DNA of 64,000 bases from Rhodobacteraceae bacterium LMO-JJ12 (GCA_021555075.1 JAKGBX010000004.1:1-64000), one strand, 5' to 3'. Positions 52,570 to 62,444 are shown, counted from the first letter of the stretch. The notes: generated by a model from the sequence alone, not told the origin. Numbers and translations: made by a program.

Positions 52570-53913
52570 ATGATGCGGGCAATCGATGTGAAACAGAGCG
52601 GATGGGCGATCGGGCTGGGGCTTGTGACGTTTCTCGCGGCTTGCGGCGAACGCGAGGTAATCTTACCCGGACAACGCGAAGACCTGCGCGCAATCATGAG
52701 CGACAGTGAAGCGAACGCCCCGGAAGTCACGCCGGAAAATCGCACATTGCCTGTCACGTTGCCCAAGATGGTGACAAACGCCAACTGGACTCAACGCCAT
52801 GGCACGCCGCAGACACGGGTCGACCACCCGGCCTATTCCGGCACGATGCAAATGCTGTGGAGCGCCAAGATCGGCGCGGGCGAAGGGGCCCGCCAGCGCA
52901 TCACCTCCGATCCGGTGGTGGCGAACGGGCGTATCTTCACGCTTGATGCGCAGGCCAAGGTCAGCGCGACGGCGACAACCGGCACCCCGGTCTGGAGTGT
53001 TGATCTGTTGCCCGAGAGGGACCGCGCCAGGGATGCAACGGGTGGCGGGTTGGCCTATGGCGACGGCACCCTGTTCGTAACGTCGGGTTTTGGTGTTCTG
53101 ACGGCGCTGGACGCCGCGACCGGTGCGCAGAAATGGCAACAAAAACTGGGGGCTACGGCCTCGGGGCCGCCGACGGTGCGCGACGGGTTGGTCTTCTTGT
53201 CGGCAGGTGACAACACTGCCTGGGCTGTTGAGGCCGATACCGGGCGTATCCGCTGGCAATTGGATGCCACGGCGAGCCGCAACAATGTGCTGGGTGCGCC
53301 CGCACCTGCGGTCAACGATCAGGTGGCGATCTTTGGATTTGGGTCGGGCGAGGTTCAGGCGGCCTTCCGCAGCGGTGGCTTGCGTGTCTGGGACGCGGTG
53401 ATTTCGGGACAGCGGTTTGCATTGGCACGCACGCGCGTTTCGGACATTACGGGTGACCCTGTGATCGTTGGGCAAGATGTGTATGTCGGAAGTCATTCGG
53501 GGCGGTTGGTGAAGATGAAGGCCAGCACCGGCGAGCGGCTCTGGACCGCCAATGAAGGCGCGCTCAATCCTGTCTGGGTTGCTGGCAATTCGATCTTTCT
53601 GGTGTCGGACCGCAATGAACTGGTGCGGCTTGATGCCGAAGATGGAAGCCGCGTGTGGGGCGCAAAATTGCCCTTCTTCGTCAAGGACCGCCCGCGGCGG
53701 CAAAAGGAAATCTTTGCCCATTACGGCCCGGTACTGGCCGGTGGCAAGCTGATCGTGGTGTCCAATGACGGGGGTATTCGCAAGTTCGAACCCAGTTCGG
53801 GCGCGTTGATCGGGACCGGGAAAATTCCCGGCGGGGCGACGACAAACCCGGTTTTTGCAGGCGGTGTGATGTATGTGGTCTCGACCAAGGGCGAGCTTTA
53901 CGCTTTCCGTTGA
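52570..53913 (+). CDS. bamB: Outer-membrane assembly lipoprotein BamB
   Basis: PQQ-like beta-propeller lipoprotein of 447 aa, part of the BAM complex. A signal peptide ends in the lipobox LAAC with Cys25 as the lipidated residue. Repeats with GTPVWSVDL-, GAQKWQQKL-, GRIRWQLDA- and GERLWTANE-type blades mark the propeller. The GGGTGAGG site fits the ATG at 52570; a second ATG follows directly. The order yfgM-bamB-der is the same as in many proteobacteria and supports the call. Confidence 0.9.
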   Translation: MMRAIDVKQSGWAIGLGLVTFLAACGEREVILPGQREDLRAIMSDSEANAPEVTPENRTLPVTLPKMVTNANWTQRHGTPQTRVDHPAYSGTMQMLWSAKIGAGEGARQRITSDPVVANGRIFTLDAQAKVSATATTGTPVWSVDLLPERDRARDATGGGLAYGDGTLFVTSGFGVLTALDAATGAQKWQQKLGATASGPPTVRDGLVFLSAGDNTAWAVEADTGRIRWQLDATASRNNVLGAPAPAVNDQVAIFGFGSGEVQAAFRSGGLRVWDAVISGQRFALARTRVSDITGDPVIVGQDVYVGSHSGRLVKMKASTGERLWTANEGALNPVWVAGNSIFLVSDRNELVRLDAEDGSRVWGAKLPFFVKDRPRRQKEIFAHYGPVLAGGKLIVVSNDGGIRKFEPSSGALIGTGKIPGGATTNPVFAGGVMYVVSTKGELYAFR

Positions 53914-53963
53914 GCAAAGACTGTTGTATCGCGGCGGCCTGACTGCTGCGCTGGAGCTTTGAA

Positions 53964-55421
53964 ATGTCATTCACCCTCGCCATTGTGGGGCGCCCGAATG
54001 TGGGCAAATCCACGTTGTTCAACCGATTGGTTGGCAAGCGGCTTGCGCTTGTCGATGATCAACCGGGGGTAACGCGGGATCTGCGCGAAGGTGCGGCGCG
54101 GTTGGGCGATCTGAAATTCACGGTGATTGACACAGCAGGATTGGAAGAGGCGACCGACGACTCGCTTCAGGGGCGGATGCGCAGGCTGACCGAGCGGGCG
54201 GTGGATATGGCCGATATCTGTCTGTTCATGGTTGACGCGCGCGTGGGTGTGACGCCTGCCGATGAAGTGTTTGCCGACATCCTGCGCAAACGCAGCGCAC
54301 ATGTGATTTTGGCGGCGAACAAGGCCGAGGGTGCGGCGGCGGACGCCGGGCTCTATGAGGCCTATGGGCTGGGGCTTGGGGAGCCGATCCGCTTGTCTGC
54401 TGAGCATGGCGAAGGGCTAAACGATCTTTACGCCATGCTTATGCCACTTGCGGATGCTTTTGAAGAACGGGCCGCCGAGCAGACGCCGGAAACCGAAGTG
54501 GATGTTTCGGACGACGACGCGGAAGAGGACGGGGGGCGCAAGCCGACCAAAGCACGGCCAATGCAGATTGCTGTGGTCGGGCGCCCCAATGCGGGAAAAT
54601 CCACGCTTATCAATCGGATACTGGGCGATGATCGCCTGTTGACCGGGCCTGAGCCGGGGATCACACGGGATGCGATTTCGCTCTCGCTGGATTGGGATGG
54701 CGTGCCCGTGCGGGTGTTTGACACGGCGGGCATGCGCAAGAAGGCCAAGGTGCAGGAGAAGCTGGAAAAACTCAGCGTATCCGATGGTCTTCGGGCGGTG
54801 AAATTTGCCGAAGTGGTGGTGGTTCTTCTGGATGCCGCGATCCCGTTTGAACAGCAGGATTTACGGATTGCGGATCTGGCCGAGCGCGAGGGGCGCGCGG
54901 TGGTCGTGGCCGTCAATAAATGGGACATCGAGGACGAAAAACAACAGAAACTCAAGGATTTGAAGGAATCCTTTGAGCGACTTCTGCCGCAGCTTCGCGG
55001 CGCACCGTTGGTCACGGTTTCTGCCAAGACCGGACGTGGGCTTGATCGGCTGCAAGAGGCGGTGATGCGCGCCTATGAGGTTTGGAACCGGCGGATCACC
55101 ACGGCGCAGTTGAACCGTTGGCTGACGGGTATGCTGGAGGCGCATCCGCCGCCCGCGCCGCAAGGCAAGCGGATCAAGCTGCGTTATATGACGCAAGTGA
55201 AGACGCGCCCGCCCGGTTTTGTGGTGATGTGTTCGCATCCCGAAAAGATGCCCGACAGCTATACGCGCTATCTTGTCAATGGCTTACGGACCGACTTTGA
55301 CATGCCGGGAACGCCAATCCGGTTGACCATGCGCTCACAATCCGCGCGCAACCCTTACAAGGGAAAGAAGAAGGCCGGGCCGTCCAAACTGCGCAAGCAC
55401 ATACAGGGCAGACGCGACTGA
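53964..55421 (+). CDS. der: Ribosome-associated GTPase Der (EngA)
   Basis: Tandem-GTPase of 485 aa needed for 50S subunit maturation. The two G1 loops are GRPNVGKST (residues 9-17) and GRPNAGKST (about 208-216), each with its DTAG G3 and NKxD-type G4 (NKAEG, a variant, in the first; NKWDIED in the second). The C-terminal KH-like domain spans about 385-470. The first-domain NKAE lacks the usual Asp, a change sometimes seen in this domain. GGAG precedes the ATG. Confidence 0.96.
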   Translation: MSFTLAIVGRPNVGKSTLFNRLVGKRLALVDDQPGVTRDLREGAARLGDLKFTVIDTAGLEEATDDSLQGRMRRLTERAVDMADICLFMVDARVGVTPADEVFADILRKRSAHVILAANKAEGAAADAGLYEAYGLGLGEPIRLSAEHGEGLNDLYAMLMPLADAFEERAAEQTPETEVDVSDDDAEEDGGRKPTKARPMQIAVVGRPNAGKSTLINRILGDDRLLTGPEPGITRDAISLSLDWDGVPVRVFDTAGMRKKAKVQEKLEKLSVSDGLRAVKFAEVVVVLLDAAIPFEQQDLRIADLAEREGRAVVVAVNKWDIEDEKQQKLKDLKESFERLLPQLRGAPLVTVSAKTGRGLDRLQEAVMRAYEVWNRRITTAQLNRWLTGMLEAHPPPAPQGKRIKLRYMTQVKTRPPGFVVMCSHPEKMPDSYTRYLVNGLRTDFDMPGTPIRLTMRSQSARNPYKGKKKAGPSKLRKHIQGRRD

Positions 55422-55432
55422 GGTGTTGATGA

Positions 55433-55451
55433 GGGAGGTTCACATCCTCCC
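55433..55451 (+). other. Hairpin after der
   Basis: GGGAGG (55433-55438) and CCTCCC (55446-55451) pair around TTCACAT. An eight-T run occurs only at 55473-55480, too far away for a standard intrinsic terminator, so the status is uncertain. The region 55422-55572 otherwise holds the promoter of the desaturase gene. Confidence 0.4.
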
Positions 55452-55572
55452 GGAACAGTCAGCAATAAATACTTTTTTTTGAATCTGCATCACGTTACCC
55501 TTTCCACGTCGGCCGGGGGGGAAACCTTCTTATTTATCGAGGTGTCCTGGGTCGTCGCGGGACATTTGGATT

Positions 55573-56565
55573 ATGGACATAAGAAAGTTTACAAGAGGTT
55601 ATACCAGCAAGCGCAATGATGTGGCATGGCGCGTTTTGCTGGTGACGATACTGGGCTATGGGGTGAGCCTGTCTTTGGCCATCAGCTATGCGGCGACCTG
55701 GTGGGTGGTTCCTTTGACGGTGCTGGCGGGGTTGTTTGGCATCCGGATTTACATGATCCAGCATGACTGTATGCACCGGGCGTTTTTCGCCTCGCGAAAG
55801 GGCAATGATGTGTTGGGCGAGGTGCTTTCGCCGATCTCTCTGAGCCCATATGTGGCGACGCGGTACAATCACAATCTGCACCATGCGCATGTCGGTGATC
55901 TGGATCATCGCGAAGCCTTTGAAATCGACATCATGACGGTCGAGGAATATCGCCGCGCGCCGCTCTTGCGCAGGCTTTGGTACCGGTTTTATCGCAGCCC
56001 TTTCACGTTGTTAGTGGTGGGGCCGTTTGTGCTCTACCTGATCCTTCGTCGGTTTCCGAGAAATGGTTTTAAAACAGGTGTTTGGTGGGTTGTTCTGCAT
56101 GACGCGATGGTGCTTGGATATGCTGCCGCGCTCTATGGAATTGCCGGGTGGAGCGGGGTTGTTGTGCTTCTTGGGTCGATCTATGTCGGAGCGACTTTTG
56201 GCGCGATCATCCCTTATGTGGTGCATAATTTCGAGCAGGTTTATTGGGGGCGAAAGCCGGAATATACCTATGAAAAGGGCGCGTTGAAGGGCACGTCTGT
56301 ATTGCGGTTTGGTAAGGTTTTCGATTGGTTGACGTTGAACATTGCCTATCACGATCTGCATCATCTCAACGCCAATATTCCCTGCTATAATCTCAAGCAA
56401 TGCTATGTGGATGCCGGCGATTTGCTGAAGAGTCGCGAGATTGGGATTCGTGAGGCAATCAGTTGTTATGGCTGGAAGCTTTACGATGAGGCGGCGGGCC
56501 GGATGGTGGGGTTTGGCGCGGCGCGGTCGGGGGCGACGGGGGCGATGAACACACCTGCCGGGTGA
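55573..56565 (+). CDS. Membrane fatty acid desaturase
   Basis: Di-iron membrane desaturase of 330 aa. The three histidine boxes are HDCMH (64-68), HNLHH (100-104) and HDLHH (260-264), with HNF at 219-221 as an extra ligand. Four to six hydrophobic segments lie at about 20-40, 44-60, 145-160, 170-190 and 195-215. It inserts a double bond in fatty acyl chains; the exact position (delta-9, delta-12 or a hydroxylase activity) cannot be fixed. The last 25 residues are Gly/Ala-rich. Only a weak ribosome site is seen. It is a single gene. Confidence 0.87.
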   Translation: MDIRKFTRGYTSKRNDVAWRVLLVTILGYGVSLSLAISYAATWWVVPLTVLAGLFGIRIYMIQHDCMHRAFFASRKGNDVLGEVLSPISLSPYVATRYNHNLHHAHVGDLDHREAFEIDIMTVEEYRRAPLLRRLWYRFYRSPFTLLVVGPFVLYLILRRFPRNGFKTGVWWVVLHDAMVLGYAAALYGIAGWSGVVVLLGSIYVGATFGAIIPYVVHNFEQVYWGRKPEYTYEKGALKGTSVLRFGKVFDWLTLNIAYHDLHHLNANIPCYNLKQCYVDAGDLLKSREIGIREAISCYGWKLYDEAAGRMVGFGAARSGATGAMNTPAG

Positions 56566-56732
56566 ATTGGTTAAGGTTAACGTGCGGTGGGATGGGGCGG
56601 AATTTCGTGGGGTGACTTCCGGCTGACATTCGGCTGTCGGGTGGCTGCCGTCGAAATGGTTAACGAATCCGGCGTGGTGTTGCGTGAATGGGTTAATGCG
56701 GCGTGCGCCGGGACGCAGTAATGAGAGAAACG

Positions 56733-57440
56733 TTAACGCGTCGGGCGCGAGGTTAGGGCGATCAGAGCGATTGCCCCGATCGCCGCCAGCCCCAGAACCG
56801 GCCAGTTGGTGGGTGAGAGGTTGGAGATGATCACACCGACCAGCGCCCAAACGACACCTGCCGAATAACCCAACGTATCAGGGCGCACGGCTATGACCGT
56901 GAGGGCGATCACGAGCGCGAGTGCGAGGGCGATCAGCGCGGCGATGGTTGGGCCGATGAAGCCAAAACCCGCCAACAGCAACCCGATGGAAACCGAAGAG
57001 GCGGCGGTGAGCCAACCCGCGTAGAGCCCAATGGGTTCGCGCAGCCAGAGACGATCTTGGCTGCCTGCCATGAGCAACGCCGCGAGCGCAGTGGCCAGCA
57101 TGAAGAAGATCAGCACCGTGGCCCAGATCACCGAGGTTTGGGCCAGCGGAATCCAGAACGCGCCGGTGGCGAGGCTCAGGATGAGGGCCGGGCGCATGGT
57201 CTGCCAGCCGGGGGAGGTGGCGCGGCGCAAAAGCCCGAAGGCAGCGGAGGCGATCAGCCAGAGATAGATTAGCCCCCAGATCGAGAACGCATATCCTGCG
57301 GGCTGCACCGGCGGGTCGTCTTGGGGGATGGGGAATTGGGCCGGTTCGAACCCGTTGAAGCCGGTGGAGAGCAAAGGCGAGATTGCGAAAGCAAGTGTGG
57401 CGAGAAGGGTGATGTGGGGGAGATATTTCATTCGATCCAT
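56733..57440 (-). CDS. TspO/MBR-like tryptophan-rich membrane protein
   Basis: Inner-membrane protein of 235 aa (or 232 if the next ATG is used; neither has a strong ribosome site). About seven hydrophobic segments and PAGYAFSIWGLIYLWLIASA (20 residues) near residue 47, together with conserved Trp, resemble the larger tryptophan-rich sensory proteins. Classic TspO has about 160 aa and five helices and binds porphyrins and cholesterol-like ligands, so this longer form may differ in role. It converges on the desaturase gene. Confidence 0.6.
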   Translation of the reverse strand: MDRMKYLPHITLLATLAFAISPLLSTGFNGFEPAQFPIPQDDPPVQPAGYAFSIWGLIYLWLIASAAFGLLRRATSPGWQTMRPALILSLATGAFWIPLAQTSVIWATVLIFFMLATALAALLMAGSQDRLWLREPIGLYAGWLTAASSVSIGLLLAGFGFIGPTIAALIALALALVIALTVIAVRPDTLGYSAGVVWALVGVIISNLSPTNWPVLGLAAIGAIALIALTSRPTR

Positions 57441-57619
57441 CTTATGCTGAGGTTATGGAAAATCAATGCGGCCGGTGGCTTTATGTTCCATCGGCGGGAG
57501 GGCGCCGGAGGCCAAAAAATACCGCTTGCCGAAGTCATGGAAATCGACAATATCGCCGCCGAAGGTACTATTGCCTTTGATTTGTGGCGGCGTGATGCCG
57601 CCCTTGGAGTGTTCCGAAA

Positions 57620-57853
57620 ATGATGATCCGTGCAATGTTGCTTGGCGCTATGGCGCTGGTGGCCTCTCAGGCTGTGGCTGCGACCGAGTTGGTCGATACC
57701 GATGGGAATGGCAGCTATTCGATGGAAGAGATGGCGGCAGCTTACCCCGGGCTGACCGAAGAGCAGTTCGCCGAGATTGACGCCGATGAGAATGGCGAAA
57801 TCGATGAGGTTGAACTGGTCGAAGCGATTGAAGGTGGTGTGATCGAAGGCTGA
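57620..57853 (+). CDS. Small exported EF-hand protein
   Basis: A 77-aa protein with a signal peptide (residues 1-20, ending AVA) and two adjoining EF-hand loops: DTDGNGSYSMEEM (27-39) and DADENGEIDEVEL (55-67). The second has all the usual ligands; the first has Tyr at loop position 8, still acceptable. It probably binds Ca2+ in the periplasm. GGAG lies 10 bases before the ATG. A strong terminator follows, so this is a single-gene unit. The 179-base interval upstream shows no further gene. Confidence 0.78.
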   Translation: MMIRAMLLGAMALVASQAVAATELVDTDGNGSYSMEEMAAAYPGLTEEQFAEIDADENGEIDEVELVEAIEGGVIEG

Positions 57854-57883
57854 TCCCTCGGCCTTAGATTTCATCAGTCATGC

Positions 57884-57915
57884 AACAGCCCCCGGAGCGA
57901 TCCAGGGGCTGTTTT
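57884..57915 (+). terminator. Rho-independent terminator after the EF-hand gene
   Basis: AACAGCCCC (57884-57892) pairs with GGGGCTGTT (57905-57913), with inner GGA/TCC pairs around GCGA, followed by TTTT within 57912-57915. It ends the EF-hand transcript; on the minus strand it lies after serS but lacks a T-tract. Confidence 0.85.
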
Positions 57916-57940
57916 CGTTGTAGGGGGTTGTTTTTGCGCG

Positions 57941-59233
57941 TTAAACCAGCGTGCCGTCGGCGGCAAGGCGGGTCTTGCCGCGCAGGTAGGGGTGCAATGC
58001 CTCGGGCAGGTCGACCGAGCCATCCTCAAGCTGACCATTTTCCAGCACGGCGATCAGGCAGCGCCCCACAGCAAGGCCGGAGCCGTTGAGCGTGTGGACG
58101 AACTGCGGTTTGCCACCATCGGCGGGTTTGAAGCGGGCGTTCATGCGCCGTGCCTGAAAGTCACCGCAGACGGAAACCGAGCTGATCTCGCGATAGGTGT
58201 TCTGGCCGGGCAACCAGACCTCGATGTCGTGGGTGCGGCGCGCGCCAAAGCCCATGTCGCCAGTGCAGAGCACGACGGTGCGATAGGCCAGTCCCAGTTT
58301 TTCAAGGATGCCCTGCGCACAGGCGGTCATGCGATCAAGCTCGGCACGGGAATGGTCGGGGTGGGTGATCGAGACCATCTCGACCTTTTCGAACTGGTGC
58401 TGGCGCAGCATGCCGGAGGTGTCGCGCCCCGCACTTCCCGCTTCGGAGCGGAAACATTGGGAATGGGCGACAAGGCGGTGGGGCAGGGTGGCTTCATCCA
58501 CGGTGTCGCCGTTGACCATATTGGTCAGCGGCACCTCGGAGGTGGGCACCAGCCACCAGCCATTGGTGGTCTGATAGCTGTCTTCGCCGAATTTGGGCAA
58601 CTGACCTGTGCCATACATCATTTCTTCGCGCACCAGCACGGGCGCCCACGTCTCGGTCAGGCCGTTTTCTTCGGTGTGGGTGTCGAGCATGAACTGCGCC
58701 AGCGCGCGATGGATGCGCGCGACGGCGCCGGAGAGGACAACGAAGCGGGAGCCGGAGAGTTTGGCGGCGGTTTCAAAATCCATGCCGGGTTGAACGGAGG
58801 CGAGCTCAAAATGCTCTTTGGGTTCAAAGGGCAGCGCCGGGGGCGTGCCCCAGCGGTGGATTTCGACATTGTCCGCCTCGTCCGCGCCCTGGGGGACGTC
58901 ATCGAGTGGCAGGTTGGGCAGAGCGGCGAGCATATCGGTGAGTTGTTGGTCAAGCGCTTTGGCGTCGGTCTGAAGCTCGGCCACTTCGGCCTTTTTGGCG
59001 GCCACTTCAACGCGCAGGCGTTCGAACTCTTCGGTGTTGCCAGCGGCTTTGGCGGCGCCAATGGCCTTGGCGGCCTTGTTCTGATCGGCCTGCGCGGTTT
59101 CGGCGGCGAGGATGCGGGCGCGACGGGCCTCATCCAGCGCGAGGATTGAGGACGAGACCGGCGCATCTCCACGGCGCGCAATGGCGGCGTCAAAAGCGGC
59201 AGGGTTTTCGCGGATGGCGCGGATGTCATGCAT
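57941..59233 (-). CDS. serS: Seryl-tRNA synthetase
   Basis: Class II aminoacyl-tRNA synthetase of 430 aa that charges tRNA-Ser and tRNA-Sec. Residues about 1-110 form the long coiled-coil tRNA-binding arm. Motif 2 is [20 protein letters not shown] (20 residues, about 262-281) and motif 3 lies in [25 protein letters not shown] site precedes the ATG. It is divergent from yajC over 224 bases that include a stem-loop. Confidence 0.96.
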   Translation of the reverse strand: MHDIRAIRENPAAFDAAIARRGDAPVSSSILALDEARRARILAAETAQADQNKAAKAIGAAKAAGNTEEFERLRVEVAAKKAEVAELQTDAKALDQQLTDMLAALPNLPLDDVPQGADEADNVEIHRWGTPPALPFEPKEHFELASVQPGMDFETAAKLSGSRFVVLSGAVARIHRALAQFMLDTHTEENGLTETWAPVLVREEMMYGTGQLPKFGEDSYQTTNGWWLVPTSEVPLTNMVNGDTVDEATLPHRLVAHSQCFRSEAGSAGRDTSGMLRQHQFEKVEMVSITHPDHSRAELDRMTACAQGILEKLGLAYRTVVLCTGDMGFGARRTHDIEVWLPGQNTYREISSVSVCGDFQARRMNARFKPADGGKPQFVHTLNGSGLAVGRCLIAVLENGQLEDGSVDLPEALHPYLRGKTRLAADGTLV

Positions 59234-59359
59234 CGGTCTTTTTCCTCAGTGAATCGGTTATGCGTGGCGGGGTTATGGCCGATATTGGGGGGCGGGGTAA
59301 ACGGGGGAATGCCCGAGGCGAGGATGCTGTGTGAAATCACACGGTCCGGGGCAGGAAAA

Positions 59360-59396
59360 GCGCGCCCGCGGGGATTGCAAACCCCGGTCGGCGCGC
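59360..59396. other. GC-rich stem-loop between serS and yajC
   Basis: GCGCGCC (59360-59366) and GGCGCGC (59390-59396), with inner CGGGG/CCCCG pairs and a small internal loop, enclose ATTGCAAA. On the minus strand it is followed by CTTTTCC, like an intrinsic terminator placed in the serS leader; on the plus strand it lies 60 bases before yajC. Confidence 0.5.
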
Positions 59397-59457
59397 ATAG
59401 GTTCCGCCCAATCCGCGCAGAGGGTGCTACGCGGAACAAATTCGGAAAGGATTCCCC

Positions 59458-59748
59458 ATGGAAGGTGGCGCAATTGCCCAGTTTCTCCCGCTTATTCTGA
59501 TCTTCGCGATCATGTATTTTTTGCTGATCCGGCCTCAGCAGAAAAAGGCAAAGGAACATCAGGCGATGATTGAAGCCGTGCGTCGGGGCGATCAGGTGAT
59601 CACTCAAGGCGGCATTGTCGGCAAGGTTACCAAGGTCAAGGATGACGGTGAAGTCGAAGTCGAGATTGCTGACGGCGTGAAAGTGCGGGTCATCAAAGCG
59701 ACGCTGGGACAGGTTCTGAGCAAAACCGAACCCGCCGCCAACTCCTGA
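59458..59748 (+). CDS. yajC: Preprotein translocase subunit YajC
   Basis: Inner-membrane accessory of SecDF, 96 aa. One membrane helix (about residues 10-27) followed by RPQQKKAKEHQAMIEAVRRG (20 residues) and DQVITQGGIVGKVTKV are family marks. AAAGGA lies 6 bases before the ATG. It is the first gene of the sec block, with secD 39 bases downstream. Confidence 0.95.
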   Translation: MEGGAIAQFLPLILIFAIMYFLLIRPQQKKAKEHQAMIEAVRRGDQVITQGGIVGKVTKVKDDGEVEVEIADGVKVRVIKATLGQVLSKTEPAANS

Positions 59749-59787
59749 TTTAAACTTTGCGACAAACCCCGGCCGGGAGCGGTATTC

Positions 59788-61470
59788 ATGCTTCAGATTG
59801 ATATGTGGAAACGCGTTCTCATTTGGTCCACCGTGGTGGTGGGCCTTTTGTTGGCGCTGCCCAACGGGTTTTACACCCGTGTTGAGACCCGCAACGACGC
59901 CGTAAAGGCGATGGAAACGGGTGCTTCCGGGAACGGACTGGAAGAGCAAGCCGGGCTTTGGCCGGGATGGCTTCCAAGCAGTTTGGTCAATCTGGGGCTT
60001 GATCTGCGCGGTGGCGCGCATCTGTTGGCCGAGGTCAAGACGCAGGACGTCTACAAGACCCGGATCAAGGGGATGTGGCCCGAGATTCGTGACATGTTGC
60101 GCGAGGAGCGCGGCACGATCGGCACGATCCGCCTGCAACCGGGGCCGGAAGAACAGTTGCGCATCAAGATTTCGAACGCCGATGAGGTGGAGCGCGCAGC
60201 GAGCCTTGTGCGCGGGTTGAGCCGTCCGGTGGCAAGCCTGACCGGGGCGGGGGCCAATGATATTGCGGTGAGTACCCAAGGCGACATGGTGATTGTCGAG
60301 TTGAGCGACGCCGAGAAGCTGGCCACGGATGATCGCACGGTGCGTCAGGCGCTGGAAATCATCCGCAACCGGATTGACGAAGTGGGCACGCGCGAGCCGA
60401 CGATTCAGCGCCAAGGTTCGGATCGTATTCTTATCCAGGTGCCGGGGATTGGCAGTGCTGCCGAACTCAAGCGGATCATCGGCACCACGGCGCAGTTGAC
60501 CTTTCAGCCGGTGGTGAGCCGGACCACGGAAGAACATGCTTCGACGGGTGCAGGTGAGGAGCTTCTCCCGGCCAAGGAAAACCGCACGCGCCCCAATGCG
60601 GGTGAGGATCTATTCTACATTCTGGAATCCGCACCGGTGGTGACGGGTGAAGACCTTGTGGATGCGCAGCCGAGTTTTGATCAGAACGGTCAACCGGCGG
60701 TGACTTTCCGGTTTGATGCCAGCGGCGGGCGGCGGTTTGGTGATTATACCGCAAACAACATCGGCAACCCGTTTGCCATCGTGTTGGACGGTGAAGTGAT
60801 CAGCGCACCGACGATCCAGGCGCATATTTCGGGCGGGTCGGGTATCATTACCGGGCGGTTCTCGCTTGAGGAAAGCACCGAACTGGCGGTTTTGCTGCGC
60901 GCGGGCGCGCTTCCGGCGGGTTTGGATTTTCTGGAAGAACGCACCATCGGGCCGGAGCTTGGCGCGGACAGCATCGAGGCGGGCAAGCTTGCCAGTATTG
61001 TGGCATTCTGCGGGGTTCTGGTCTTTATGGTCCTGAGCTATGGGCTGTTTGGTCTGTTCGCCAATATTGCGCTGATCATCAACGTGGCGCTGATTTTTGG
61101 CTTGCTGAGCATGATCGGGGCGACTCTGACCCTTCCGGGGATTGCCGGGATCGTGTTGACCATCGGGATGGCGGTGGATGCCAACGTGCTGATCTTTGAG
61201 CGTATTCGCGAAGAGTTGAAGACCGCACGGGGACCGGCAAGGGCGATTGAGCTGGGCTATGAGAAGGCTTTGAGCGCGATTGTGGACGCCAATATCACAA
61301 CTTTCATCACGGCCGTCATCCTTTATGCCGTTGGCTCGGGGCCGGTGCGTGGATTTGCAATCACGCTGGGCATCGGAATCTTGACCTCGGTGTTTACTGC
61401 GATCTTCGTGACACGCCTTATCCTGGTGATGTGGTTTGAACGCCGCCGCCCGAAAACCTTGGAGGTGTGA
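59788..61470 (+). CDS. secD: Protein translocase subunit SecD
   Basis: Inner-membrane protein of 560 aa that, with SecF, uses the proton gradient to help export of proteins. A first helix (about 8-24), a large periplasmic domain (P1, about 60-370, with LGLDLRGGAHLLAEV) and five C-terminal helices (about 385-555, with GMAVDANVLIFERIREEL) are visible. The Asp of the latter motif is the proton-path residue. GGGAG lies before the ATG. The secF start follows its stop codon after 1 base. Confidence 0.96.
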   Translation: MLQIDMWKRVLIWSTVVVGLLLALPNGFYTRVETRNDAVKAMETGASGNGLEEQAGLWPGWLPSSLVNLGLDLRGGAHLLAEVKTQDVYKTRIKGMWPEIRDMLREERGTIGTIRLQPGPEEQLRIKISNADEVERAASLVRGLSRPVASLTGAGANDIAVSTQGDMVIVELSDAEKLATDDRTVRQALEIIRNRIDEVGTREPTIQRQGSDRILIQVPGIGSAAELKRIIGTTAQLTFQPVVSRTTEEHASTGAGEELLPAKENRTRPNAGEDLFYILESAPVVTGEDLVDAQPSFDQNGQPAVTFRFDASGGRRFGDYTANNIGNPFAIVLDGEVISAPTIQAHISGGSGIITGRFSLEESTELAVLLRAGALPAGLDFLEERTIGPELGADSIEAGKLASIVAFCGVLVFMVLSYGLFGLFANIALIINVALIFGLLSMIGATLTLPGIAGIVLTIGMAVDANVLIFERIREELKTARGPARAIELGYEKALSAIVDANITTFITAVILYAVGSGPVRGFAITLGIGILTSVFTAIFVTRLILVMWFERRRPKTLEV

Positions 61471-61471
61471 G

Positions 61472-62440
61472 ATGCGCCTGAGATTAGTTCCACAAGAAAC
61501 CAATTGGAATTTCTTCAGCCGCTCAAAGCTGTGGCTTGGAATTTCGGCGGTCATGATGGTGGTGGCTTTTGGGTCGTTCCTGATGCAGGGGCTGAACTAT
61601 GGCATCGACTTTCGCGGTGGCACGACGATCCGTTCGGAAAGCTCCGAGTCGGTCGATATCGGTGTGTATCGCGATGCGATTGCCGCGCTGGGCCTTGGGG
61701 ATGTGACCATCACGGAAGTGTTCGACCCGACTTTCGGGCCGGAAAAGAACGTGGCGATGATCCGCATTCAGGCGCAGGACGACGAAGAAAGCGTGAGTGC
61801 GCAAATGATCGAAGATGTCGAGGCGGCGTTGGCCGAGGCCGTGCCCGATATCCGCTTTATCAGTGTGGAAAGCGTTGGGCCGAAGGTCTCGGGCGAGTTG
61901 ATCCAGACAGCGGTGATTGCCGTGGTTCTGGCGATGGCGGCGGTGCTGGCCTATATCTGGATGCGGTTTGAATGGCAGTTTGCGGTGGGCGCTGTGGCAG
62001 CGCTTGTGCACGACGTTTTGTTGACCATCGGGATATTCTCGGAATTGCAGATCCGGTTCGATCTGGCGATCATTGCGGCGTTGCTGACCATCGTGGGCTA
62101 TTCACTTAACGATACCGTTGTTGTGTTCGACCGGGTGCGTGAGAACCTGCGCAAGTATAAGAAGATGGAACTGAAAGAGGTTTTGAACCTGTCGATCAAC
62201 GAAACGTTGAGCCGCACGGTGATGACGAGCGTCACGACGCTTCTGGCGCTGATATCGCTCTATGTGTTGGGCGGTGACGTGATCCGTGGGTTTGTCTTTG
62301 CGATGATCTGGGGCGTGATCGTGGGCACCTATTCGTCGATCTTTGTGGCGTCGGCCATCCTGCTCTGGCTGGGTGTGAAGCGCGACTGGAGCAAGACCGA
62401 CGCCAATGCCGGGACGCAATACGCCAATATCGACGCCTAG
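61472..62440 (+). CDS. secF: Protein translocase subunit SecF
   Basis: Partner of SecD, 322 aa, with six membrane helices. The first helix region KLWLGISAVMMVVAFGSFLM (20 residues) is followed by the periplasmic GIDFRGGTTIRSE motif, and the C-terminal half has YSLNDTVVVFDRVRENLRKY (20 residues) with the functional Asp. GGAGG precedes the ATG at 61472. It is followed by a TauE/SafE gene after 4 bases. Confidence 0.96.
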   Translation: MRLRLVPQETNWNFFSRSKLWLGISAVMMVVAFGSFLMQGLNYGIDFRGGTTIRSESSESVDIGVYRDAIAALGLGDVTITEVFDPTFGPEKNVAMIRIQAQDDEESVSAQMIEDVEAALAEAVPDIRFISVESVGPKVSGELIQTAVIAVVLAMAAVLAYIWMRFEWQFAVGAVAALVHDVLLTIGIFSELQIRFDLAIIAALLTIVGYSLNDTVVVFDRVRENLRKYKKMELKEVLNLSINETLSRTVMTSVTTLLALISLYVLGGDVIRGFVFAMIWGVIVGTYSSIFVASAILLWLGVKRDWSKTDANAGTQYANIDA

Positions 62441-62444
62441 CTGA

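Noticed and set aside
55433-55480. Intrinsic terminator after der
   Set aside because: The hairpin and the eight-T run are separated by more than 20 bases, so they do not form a standard terminator; the hairpin is kept only as an uncertain element.
57444-57623. Small plus-strand frame between the TspO-like and EF-hand genes
   Set aside because: It ends on the EF-hand start (TGATG-like) but has no ribosome site and no recognisable content.
58657-60537. 626-codon open frame on the minus strand
   Set aside because: It runs antisense to yajC and secD and out of frame through serS, all of which are clearly real genes.
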